Shown one piece after another: positions 1 to 7,184 of a stretch of DNA of 46,107 nt. Source of the stretch: Cyclobacteriaceae bacterium (lineage in GTDB: Bacteria > Bacteroidota > Bacteroidia > Cytophagales > Cyclobacteriaceae). Positions within the stretch are counted from its first letter, which is position 1. Every line of letters begins with the position of its first letter. The notes under the pieces were generated by a model that had not been told where the DNA came from, did not search any database, and saw only the letters and a list, made by a program, of their open reading frames with translations. The translations under genes and the position numbers were made by a program. The stretch covers positions 1 through 46,107 of the forward strand of contig JALHRJ010000033.1 in assembly GCA_022841475.1 (NCBI GenBank). Reading direction: 5' to 3'.

Positions 1-102
1 GAGCTTTGCCATTCTTACCATTTGTTCCTTTTCCTGAGCGGTGGCATTATGCAACGCGAATTGCGTAAACATCAGTACAAGAATTACTCTAATTGATTTC
101 AT
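1..102 (-). CDS. Secreted protein, N-terminal fragment (possible ABM-type monooxygenase)
   Basis: Only the first 34 codons are in the window; the gene runs off the left edge. The ATG at 100-102 opens a typical signal peptide: a short basic start (MKSIR), a hydrophobic core, and a probable cleavage site at ATAQ-EK. The mature part begins EKEQMVRMAKL. From memory this resembles the start of exported antibiotic-biosynthesis-monooxygenase (quinol monooxygenase-like) proteins of Bacteroidota, whose domain opens with a similar MVRIA strand. With so few residues this is a guess; export is the safer part of the call. Confidence 0.45.
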   Translation of the reverse strand, partial: MKSIRVILVLMFTQFALHNATAQEKEQMVRMAKL

Positions 103-486
103 AACAGTGAGATTTAAATAATAACTCCGATAAGAAGTAAAAAGGATGACGGTCCATTTTGCGATTGTGATCATCGTGCAGAAGCTAACGAGGTAATATT
201 TATGCCGTCTCTATTTTTGGTGACTATAGACTTTAAGAAAATCAGAAACCAGGCTGTATCTTTTTTCAGCCGGTTAAGATACATTTTTCAGCTGGAATGG
301 TCTACGCAGGATGCTAAGAATATAACTGCTACATTGTGTTCTTTAAGAATTACTCCAGAAAAGGCAATTAGCTAACAGCGGCTAGAATAGAACGGTCCAA
401 GTCATCAAAATCGTACCTGACTCTCAAGCCTTGCACTTCTTCTATCATTTGTTACAAGTATTTCTGTTGGGGTAAGTGGTGACGAG
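103..486. other. Intergenic region without recognised gene
   Basis: This 384-base stretch lies between the start of the left-edge gene and the stop of the receiver-domain gene, both on the minus strand. I see no convincing ORF, no RNA gene and no strong hairpin followed by a T-run. It probably holds the promoter of the left-edge gene, but no clean TAnnTTTG element was found on the minus strand. Confidence 0.5.
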
Positions 487-927
487 TTACATTCTCGCCA
501 TATACCAATTGAGCTCTTTTTCGATCCGCTCGTAATGGAAATAGGCTGTAATATTCTTTTGAAGGCGTAAGAATGCAGTCTCACTTTTAACCACGTAGTC
601 AAACGCTTTGTGGTGCATACAGCTAATGGCCACATCAATTTTATCCTGGGCAGATAACATGACTACCGGTATATCGGGATTAATAGCCTTTATTTTATCT
701 AGGGTTTCAATTCCATTCATGGCATCCTTTTCAATTCCATTCAGGTGATAATCCAAAATGATTACATCCGGTTTATGCGATAAATTTTCCAGGCAAAGTT
801 CGCCCGTAGCAAATGTTTCTACGGTAAAATCAGTTTGATGAAGAAATTCTATTTCCAATGACTTTAAAAACAGGGCATCATCATCTACCAGGAAGAGTTT
901 TAATTTTTCAGTTTTCATTGCTTGCAT
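487..927 (-). CDS. Single-domain response regulator (CheY-like receiver)
   Basis: The 146-residue protein is a lone receiver domain with no output domain. The acidic pocket is VDDD (residues 14-17), the phosphoacceptor is D59 in VIILDYHLNG, the switch residue is S92 (VVMLSAQ) and the conserved lysine is K114 (YVVKSE). It probably takes phosphate from the hybrid kinase directly upstream, which carries an HPt domain suited to passing phosphate on. The start overlaps the end of the kinase gene by about 20 bases (or 11 if the second Met, MKTEK, is used), so translation is likely coupled. Its downstream partner is unknown; it may act by protein-protein contact. There is no DNA-binding or enzymatic domain. 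Confidence 0.9.
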   Translation of the reverse strand: MQAMKTEKLKLFLVDDDALFLKSLEIEFLHQTDFTVETFATGELCLENLSHKPDVIILDYHLNGIEKDAMNGIETLDKIKAINPDIPVVMLSAQDKIDVAISCMHHKAFDYVVKSETAFLRLQKNITAYFHYERIEKELNWYMARM

Positions 928-3304
928 TTTTTAGTTCTTTAAACTTCTCCTCCAGCTCTTTACACGCCTGATTGCATTCGACTTCTAACTGCCAAACAAA
1001 CTGTGTTAGTTTATCCTGCTCATTGCTATCCTCCAGTAACACGGTCACGGGTATAGCTGCATTTTTTCTTGAAAGGGCATACTGCTGAATTTCTTTCGCC
1101 AGGGTTTCAAATTGATTGTCCATACCCATCATAGCAAACGAGGGAATTATCTTGTGAGCCGAAGCGTAGAGCAAATCCCAATCATGATTTTGCAACCCTT
1201 TTTTTAAGGCCCGGATTAAAACCGGGGTTTGATCCAGGTAAGCGCTTATCATTTCCATCATCAACACAGGATTTGATTTGGTGAGTCGGTTGAGGTAGGA
1301 TAGCTCAACACATTGGGGTGGACTTGTATCATTTTCCTTTTCAGTCTCAACCTCTTTCACCTCGCGTGGTTGCTTCGCTAAGCCGACCAACTTGGCATAC
1401 AATAAACGATCATCGATCGGCTTGGCAATATAATCATTCATCCCCACCGCTTTGCATTTTGCCAGGTCCACGGTGGTCACATCCGCGGTAAGCGCAATAA
1501 TGGGTATATCAGATTTCATAATGTTGCGGATATATTCTGTAGTCTCAAAGCCATTCATGATCGGCATTTGTAAATCCATCAGAATAATATCGTAGGTGTT
1601 TGTTTCCAATTTCTCAATGGCAATTCTGCCATTGCCAGCAATGTCCCGTTCAAATCCAAAATCGTCTAACAAAGTTTTCATCAATAGCTGGTTGAGTACA
1701 ATGTCTTCAACCACCAGCACTTTTATATTCTTGATGTCAGGATTTAGTTCTACAAAGCCAGCATCCAATTCAGCATCCCTTGTTGTAGTTTGAAAACCTA
1801 AGGTGAAACTAAATATAGAGCCTTCTCCTAATTTGCTACTTACCTGGATGGTACCATCCTGGGCTTCTACCAACTGCTTCACAATCGCCAATCCCAAACC
1901 TGTGCCACCATAGATTCTTGATGTGCCACTGGTTGCCTGTTGAAAGTTTTCAAAAATGTGTTCGATTTTATTTTTACTTATTCCGATGCCTGTATCAGAA
2001 ACCGAAAATTCAATATACACTTTCTCTTTTTCCTCCTTTTGTAATTGAACCTTTACAGTGATTTTTCCGGTGGTTGTAAATTTTACAGCATTGCTTACAA
2101 GATTCAGAATGATCTGGTGCAAACGCACCGGATCTCCCAGGAGCACCTTCGGAATATTGCTGTCGTATACTTTTATTAAGGTGAGATTCTTTTCCTGAAT
2201 TTTTGGCTCAAACAAATGAAGCATGGCGGAAATAGTTGATGCCATTTTAAAAGGAGTCTGTTCAAAGGTCATCTTGCCGGCATCCACTTTTGCCAGATCG
2301 AGAATATCGTTGATAAGAACAATCAAGGCATCGCCACTGATCTTGATGGCATTCAGATACTCTTTTTGTTTTTCAGACAAATCTGTTTTTAATACTACTT
2401 TAGTGAATCCAATGATCGCATTCATGGGTGTGCGAATCTCGTGACTCATGTTCGATAGAAATTGCTGTTTGGCTTTAACAGCCTCTTCGGCAATAAGGGT
2501 TGCGCTTTCCGCCTTTCGTTTGGCTTCTTCTGCAATTTCGGTTGCCAATTCAGCGGCTACTTTTGCTTCCGTCAACTCGGTTGCAATTCTTTTTTGTTCG
2601 GTTACATCCCGGGCAACAATCACTACCCCCAATACATTTCCGCGACCATCTTTATACACCGAACCGTTGAATAAAACATCTGTCAACTTTCCATTCTTGT
2701 GTCGCAGAGTTAATGGAGAATCGGCCACTGACCCTTTCGCAAACACTTGCTGATATACCTCGCGGGCCTTTTGGGGTTCCGTGAAATAATCAAAGAAATC
2801 GGTACCCGTTAACTTTTCGCGCGAGATGCCGGTGATATCTGCGGTGGCTTTATTCATGTCGGTAATTTTTCCTTCGGTATTGATGGTCACCAAAGGATCC
2901 AGACTTGCTTCAATCAGACTGAGTGAATATTTGGAAAGTAATTTTTGTGCAGTTACATCGCGGGCAACAATTACTACTCCAACTACTTTGCCTTCACCAT
3001 CTTTGTATACCGACCCGTTGAACAACACGTCTGTAAGTTTTCCGTTTTTATGGCGAAGTGTTAATGGCGAATCGGCCACTGATCCCTTTGCAAAAACTTC
3101 CTGATATACCTCGCGGGCTTTTTGTGGCTCTGTAAAATAATCGAAGAAGTCCGTGCCCGTAAGTTTTTCGCGCGAGACACCCGTAATGTTGGCGGTTGCT
3201 TCATTCATGTCCGTAATCTTTCCCGCTATGTTGATAGTTACCAAAGGATCCAGGCTGGCCTCTATTAAACTTCTCGCATATCTCGATTCGCGCTGTGTTT
3301 CCAT
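908..3304 (-). CDS. Hybrid sensor histidine kinase (PAS-PAS-HisKA-HATPase-REC-HPt)
   Basis: A 798-residue soluble kinase with no membrane segment. Domains in order: two PAS domains (about 12-120 and 128-236), a short Ala/Glu-rich coiled linker (240-280), HisKA with the phospho-His H288 in SHEIRTP, and HATPase_c with the N box around N405, DTGIGIS (437-443) and GGTGLGLA (466-473). A receiver follows with phosphoacceptor D577 and K628 (YIAKPI), then a C-terminal HPt domain with H717 in SAHKI. This gives a full His-Asp-His chain ending at the downstream stand-alone receiver. The two PAS domains are about 91% identical in protein, a recent-looking internal duplication. It starts 4 bases after the AraC-type regulator gene stops, so the three genes form an operon. 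The signal is unknown; a cytoplasmic ligand or redox state would fit the PAS pair. Confidence 0.93.
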   Translation of the reverse strand: METQRESRYARSLIEASLDPLVTINIAGKITDMNEATANITGVSREKLTGTDFFDYFTEPQKAREVYQEVFAKGSVADSPLTLRHKNGKLTDVLFNGSVYKDGEGKVVGVVIVARDVTAQKLLSKYSLSLIEASLDPLVTINTEGKITDMNKATADITGISREKLTGTDFFDYFTEPQKAREVYQQVFAKGSVADSPLTLRHKNGKLTDVLFNGSVYKDGRGNVLGVVIVARDVTEQKRIATELTEAKVAAELATEIAEEAKRKAESATLIAEEAVKAKQQFLSNMSHEIRTPMNAIIGFTKVVLKTDLSEKQKEYLNAIKISGDALIVLINDILDLAKVDAGKMTFEQTPFKMASTISAMLHLFEPKIQEKNLTLIKVYDSNIPKVLLGDPVRLHQIILNLVSNAVKFTTTGKITVKVQLQKEEKEKVYIEFSVSDTGIGISKNKIEHIFENFQQATSGTSRIYGGTGLGLAIVKQLVEAQDGTIQVSSKLGEGSIFSFTLGFQTTTRDAELDAGFVELNPDIKNIKVLVVEDIVLNQLLMKTLLDDFGFERDIAGNGRIAIEKLETNTYDIILMDLQMPIMNGFETTEYIRNIMKSDIPIIALTADVTTVDLAKCKAVGMNDYIAKPIDDRLLYAKLVGLAKQPREVKEVETEKENDTSPPQCVELSYLNRLTKSNPVLMMEMISAYLDQTPVLIRALKKGLQNHDWDLLYASAHKIIPSFAMMGMDNQFETLAKEIQQYALSRKNAAIPVTVLLEDSNEQDKLTQFVWQLEVECNQACKELEEKFKELKNASNEN
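2600..3271 (-). repeat. Tandem duplicated PAS-coding segment
   Basis: Two consecutive segments of about 330 bases, offset by 348 bases (116 codons), encode nearly identical PAS domains: 10 differences in about 110 residues. The DNA copies differ at many third codon positions, so this is an old enough duplication for synonymous drift while the protein stayed nearly fixed. It is part of the hybrid kinase coding region and not a mobile element. Confidence 0.85.
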
Positions 3305-3308
3305 TGGC

Positions 3309-3911
3309 TTAACTGTTGGTGTTATTTAATTTAACAGCATCGTCTGAGTTACCGATTTCGTCAATGGGTCTACGGCCATTGTGTTTTAATTGCTTAAATT
3401 CGGAAGGGGAAAGGCCAGTCACTTTTTTAAATTGATTGGACAAATGGCCAACGCTGCTGTAATGCAGCTTATAGGAAATTTGCGTAAGGTTTAATTCTCC
3501 ATACCGCAGCAATTCTTTCACCCGTTCAATCTTATGAACAATGATAAACTGCTGAATGGTGATTCCTTTTAGTTCTGAAAATAGTGTGGAGAGGTAGTTA
3601 TAATCGTAGTCTAGTTTTCCAACAATGAAATCCGAATAATTTATATTGATTTCTTCATCGGAGTTGTGAATCATGTCGGTGATCACATTTTTTATTTTTT
3701 CAATCAGGATGGCTTTCCGATCGTCCATTAACTCAAAGCCTTCGCTCAGCAAGGCCGCTTTAAGTTGTTCCAGGCTTTCTCCGGTCACATCCTCCATGAT
3801 CTCCACTTCACCCAGATCTACCACAACGAAGTGCAACCCCATTTTCCTGAGCACCTCTCGAACCGCTATTTTACAGCGATTGCTAACCATGTATTTGATA
3901 TATATTTTCAA
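3309..3911 (-). CDS. AraC-family transcriptional regulator with degenerate HMA-like N-domain
   Basis: A 200-residue protein whose C-terminal part (about 90-180) is an AraC/XylS double helix-turn-helix: TLFSELKGITIQQFI, then IERVKELLRYGELNLTQIS and SVGHLSNQFKKVTGLSPSEF, the family signature. The N-terminal 75 residues begin MKIYIKYMVSNRCKIAV and have the length and pattern of a heavy-metal-associated ferredoxin fold. Only one Cys (C13) of the usual CxxC metal pair remains, so metal binding is doubtful. It is first in the operon with the hybrid kinase (4-base gap) and the receiver. Inference: it may control this operon or be tied to the kinase's response, although it has no receiver domain of its own. 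Confidence 0.85.
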   Translation of the reverse strand: MKIYIKYMVSNRCKIAVREVLRKMGLHFVVVDLGEVEIMEDVTGESLEQLKAALLSEGFELMDDRKAILIEKIKNVITDMIHNSDEEININYSDFIVGKLDYDYNYLSTLFSELKGITIQQFIIVHKIERVKELLRYGELNLTQISYKLHYSSVGHLSNQFKKVTGLSPSEFKQLKHNGRRPIDEIGNSDDAVKLNNTNS

Positions 3912-4110
3912 GCGGATTGGCGTTTAATCCGGCAAAGTGAGCGTAAGGGAACGATCAAGACTTACACATTTATGATTATTTCTTGCAGATTTAACTGATT
4001 TGAATTTGAGCAAATGCCATAGCTTTAAAAGGGCATTCAAAACGCTTTCAGGTGAGTAAAAGAAGGATTTCTTCTGTGTCTAGGTACACGGTATTTACGA
4101 GGGCAACGAG

Positions 4111-5913
4111 CTATGTCGTTTCAACAAAGTACATTTTAAGAGTACCCTTATTTTTTACTTCTATTTCACCGCGGTAAGTGCAAGGCACGGTATCTTTAAC
4201 TAATTGATAGGTGCTTTCGGAAATATTAATTTTTCCAGGTTCTGATGCGGACTCCATACGTGCCGCAATGTTTACGGTATCACCCCAGATGTCGTAGGCA
4301 AACTTTTGTGTGCCCACAACCCCGGCTACCACAGGTCCGGTATGTATGCCAATGCGTACTTCAAATGTATGTTTTACTTCAGCCGACTTCCTTGTAGCAG
4401 CTACAAATTCTGCAATAGCTTTAGCGGCTTGCAACACCCTTAAGGCATGATCTGTACTCGGAAAGGGCAACCCACCCGCGCACATGTAGGCATCGCCAAT
4501 GGTTTTAATCTTTTCAATACCATGTTGCTGTATGATTTCATCAAATTTTGAAAAGTAATAATCAACCGTTTCTACTAATTGTTCGGGAGTCAGGTTTTCA
4601 GCATACTGTGTAAATCCTTTGAAGTCGGCAAACAGTACTGTTACTGAAGCAAACTTTTTCGCCTTAACTTTACCAAGCTGTTTTAATTCCTGTGCTGTTT
4701 CTTTTGGCAGAATGTTTAGTAGCAGGGCTTCCGAGCGGTTGCGTTCCTGTTCAATGATCAGATTGGTACTTTTGATGTAGCTATAACGCCTGTACAGCCC
4801 AATGGAGAGCAACCCAATCAGCAAAAGCGCAATGCCAGTGCCAATGGTAATAATTTGTTGATTTCGTTTCTGTTGGTTGGCAAGATCAACCTCAATCTGT
4901 TTTTTGGAAACTTCAAAATTGGTACGCAAGTCGGCCATTTGCTGCACAGCAGTAATGTCTTTTACGCTGTCTTTGTAGGCAATGTGATCCTTATAATAAG
5001 TATAGGATTCTTTCAACTTACCGGCTCGTTCATAAATCTGCGCGAGTTTTAAGTAGGCCACGCTAATCTGTTCTTTCAAACCATGGCGCCTGGCTAATTC
5101 CAAACTACGATTGGCATACTTCAGGGCTGTTACCTCATCTCCTTGGGCAAAATAGATATCAGCAATATAGTTGAGGTATACAGCAATGGGATAGTATTCC
5201 TGCTGAGCCTCCAGCAATAAAATAGCTTCATTCATGTTCTCCGAAGCCTGCAGGTTGTCGCCCAACTTCGCGTAGATCATGCCCAGGTTACCCAGGCTAT
5301 AAGCTTCTCCTATTTGAGAATTTATCTTTTGAAAAATTACTTCCGCTTCGCGCGTATACAGCAAAGCCGTATCTAATTGATTGAGCGTGATGAAGGCATC
5401 ACCTGCATTGAGCAAAGCCGAAGCAATATTGACTGAGTCTTTTGCTTCCCGCAGTATCTGAATAGCCTTTTGATGATAGCTCATCGCGTTGGGATAGTTC
5501 CCCATGATGGCATAAACATCGGCAATGGCAACATATACGGCTCCCAGCCTATGTCTGTATTTTGCATTGTCTACAATACGAGCTCCTTCAAAATAGCTTT
5601 CCATCGCCTGAGTTAAGTCACTCTTTAAGCGATAAGCATTACCCTGCTCGAGATATCCTTGAAACAAATATTCGATAGAATCGACAGCCTGTGCAGCTTC
5701 AATGAGTTGCTCGCTGAAATAGAGTGCGCGATCCGCATTGGGATGGTTGATGGCCAGCTCTTTCAGTAGCAAGAGTTTTTGCTGAGGTTCATAGATACCC
5801 TTGTTATACTGGGTTTCAAGACTATCAATAATCGATTGCGATTGACTCTGGCTATGCAGCCAACTAACTATGAATAATGTTATTAATCCAGCGCTTTTCA
5901 GAACTTCCATCAA
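4111..5913 (-). CDS. TPR-domain class III adenylate cyclase
   Basis: A 600-residue membrane protein. A signal sequence (residues 1-22) is followed by roughly six TPR-type helical repeats (about 40-320), a single membrane segment (about 353-374) and a cytoplasmic cyclase catalytic domain (about 415-600). Catalytic residues are visible: metal-binding D430 (LFADFKGFT) and D474 (TIGDAY), the adenine-selecting pair K470 and D541, and transition-state N548 and R552 (TVNIAARM). This set predicts ATP rather than GTP as substrate. The layout implies periplasmic TPRs sensing a protein or peptide and controlling cAMP production inside. Within Bacteroidota the same TPR-TM chassis more often carries histidine kinase or LuxR outputs. 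It stands alone, with about 200 bases to the AraC gene and 36 bases to the upstream Tat protein on the same strand. Confidence 0.92.
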   Translation of the reverse strand: MMEVLKSAGLITLFIVSWLHSQSQSQSIIDSLETQYNKGIYEPQQKLLLLKELAINHPNADRALYFSEQLIEAAQAVDSIEYLFQGYLEQGNAYRLKSDLTQAMESYFEGARIVDNAKYRHRLGAVYVAIADVYAIMGNYPNAMSYHQKAIQILREAKDSVNIASALLNAGDAFITLNQLDTALLYTREAEVIFQKINSQIGEAYSLGNLGMIYAKLGDNLQASENMNEAILLLEAQQEYYPIAVYLNYIADIYFAQGDEVTALKYANRSLELARRHGLKEQISVAYLKLAQIYERAGKLKESYTYYKDHIAYKDSVKDITAVQQMADLRTNFEVSKKQIEVDLANQQKRNQQIITIGTGIALLLIGLLSIGLYRRYSYIKSTNLIIEQERNRSEALLLNILPKETAQELKQLGKVKAKKFASVTVLFADFKGFTQYAENLTPEQLVETVDYYFSKFDEIIQQHGIEKIKTIGDAYMCAGGLPFPSTDHALRVLQAAKAIAEFVAATRKSAEVKHTFEVRIGIHTGPVVAGVVGTQKFAYDIWGDTVNIAARMESASEPGKINISESTYQLVKDTVPCTYRGEIEVKNKGTLKMYFVETT

Positions 5914-5949
5914 CGAGCCTTATTTCCAGAAAGAAAATGTAACCGCCAA

Positions 5950-6459
5950 TTAATGAACCCGGATAACAGGATCAATGTGAAAGGTTCCATTGCGGTTTTT
6001 GCCATTGTTCAGCACCGTAAAAGAAATCTTGTATTTGAATTGATCCTTTTTTTCATCCCCGGTTTTGTTCACCACTTTGCCCACTACTTTTTCGGGTGTA
6101 CCACGGTCTCCAATCAGTACGTTCTGACCAAAAACATTCTTACCACCTTCGTGATTAATTGACTTGATATTCACCCGATCCGTTTCAGGTGCATTGGTGG
6201 AAACGCCTTGCCAGGTAACAGTATCACCCACGTTTGCATCAATGGTGAATTCTTCATTCGATATGCCCTCGTCCTGACCAAAGTTACATGTGGTGTCTGT
6301 ATTCTTGTTATTAATAAGGCTTGTGTCTACATACAGGGTTACAACAATATTTTGAGTCTGGTCTTGACGCGTGCGAATAATAGTGAATGCGGAGAGTGGT
6401 AACGTGCCGGCTGCTAATAGCAATCCGGACTTCTTAATAAATGACCTTCTGTTTTGCAT
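5950..6459 (-). CDS. Tat-exported hypothetical protein
   Basis: A 169-residue protein with an N-terminal NRRSFIKKSGLLLAAG stretch, a twin-arginine-type signal with a hydrophobic core up to about residue 26. The mature part is rich in beta-strand-like segments (IVVTLYVDTSL, EFTIDANVGDTVTWQG, FKYKISFTVL) and ends with GTFHIDPVIRVH. The VGDTVTWQG strand recalls cupredoxin-like folds, but I do not see a complete type 1 copper ligand set, so no function is assigned. It lies 36 bases upstream of the adenylate cyclase on the same strand and could be co-transcribed with it. Confidence 0.7.
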   Translation of the reverse strand: MQNRRSFIKKSGLLLAAGTLPLSAFTIIRTRQDQTQNIVVTLYVDTSLINNKNTDTTCNFGQDEGISNEEFTIDANVGDTVTWQGVSTNAPETDRVNIKSINHEGGKNVFGQNVLIGDRGTPEKVVGKVVNKTGDEKKDQFKYKISFTVLNNGKNRNGTFHIDPVIRVH

Positions 6460-6701
6460 AGCAGGTTTTTTTTGAAGTTTGGTGACCCTAAGATAGTAAA
6501 AACAACAAGATTGGAGTAGATGTACGCAGTATCCCTGATAATGGCAATCGGTAAAAGTTGAATTGTACTAAAAGTTGAAAAATGCTGTGGGTTAAAAGCC
6601 AAAGAGTTTATGTCATGTTTGAAATCCATAGTCAATTGCCTGCTTTAAGTAGTTGCATTTATACGTAAAAAATCATTGCTTTATAATCAAAATCAAATCC
6701 T

Positions 6702-7163
6702 ATGGCAGTTATTAACCTGAACGTAAACGGGAAAAAACAATCCGTTGATGTAGACCCGAAAACACCTGTGCTTTGGGTGCTGCGCGAACACTTGAATCTG
6801 GTAGGTACCAAATATGGGTGTGGTATCGCGCAATGCGGTGCCTGCACCATTCATCTGGATGGCGTGGCTGTGCGCTCGTGCCAGTTGCCAGTGTCTGTAA
6901 TCGGAGAAAGGGCGATTACCACCATTGAAGGTTTATCCGAAAACGGAGATCATCCCGTGCAACAAGCGTGGCTTGAACATGATGTGCCACAGTGTGGCTA
7001 TTGTCAGGCTGGCCAGATTATGAGTGCGACAGCCTTGCTCAAGCAAAATCCTGCACCTTCCGATGAACAGATTGAAACCGCAATGAATGGTAATATTTGC
7101 CGGTGTGGAACTTATGTGCGCATTAAAGCAGCCATCAAAACAGCAGCAACGGCTAAATCTTAA
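6702..7163 (+). CDS. 2Fe-2S subunit of molybdenum hydroxylase (IorA-like)
   Basis: A 153-residue electron-transfer subunit of the xanthine oxidase family, in the isoquinoline 1-oxidoreductase alpha-subunit branch. The N-terminal plant-type ferredoxin cluster uses C40, C45, C48 and C60. The C-terminal helical cluster uses C98, C101, C133 and C135 (CGYCQAG and ICRCGTY). All eight Cys are present. It is 21 bases upstream of the molybdopterin subunit gene, which fits a two-gene operon. It passes electrons from the molybdenum centre to an acceptor, often a c-type cytochrome in this subfamily; none is encoded nearby. The start has no clear Shine-Dalgarno sequence. It lacks its own export signal, so it probably travels with the Tat-targeted large subunit. 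Confidence 0.93.
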   Translation: MAVINLNVNGKKQSVDVDPKTPVLWVLREHLNLVGTKYGCGIAQCGACTIHLDGVAVRSCQLPVSVIGERAITTIEGLSENGDHPVQQAWLEHDVPQCGYCQAGQIMSATALLKQNPAPSDEQIETAMNGNICRCGTYVRIKAAIKTAATAKS

Positions 7164-7184
7164 TCACCTTAACCTTTCATTTCC

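Noticed and set aside
405..638. 77-residue minus-strand ORF at the end of the receiver gene
   Set aside because: It overlaps the true receiver frame for most of its useful length and has no start context or recognisable pattern.
2600..3271. CRISPR- or IS-like repeat
   Set aside because: The repeat is the coding duplication of a PAS domain, with matching reading frame and no spacers.
6414..6635. 73-residue minus-strand ORF upstream of the Tat-exported protein
   Set aside because: It overlaps the Tat signal coding region in another frame; composition looks like translated intergenic DNA.
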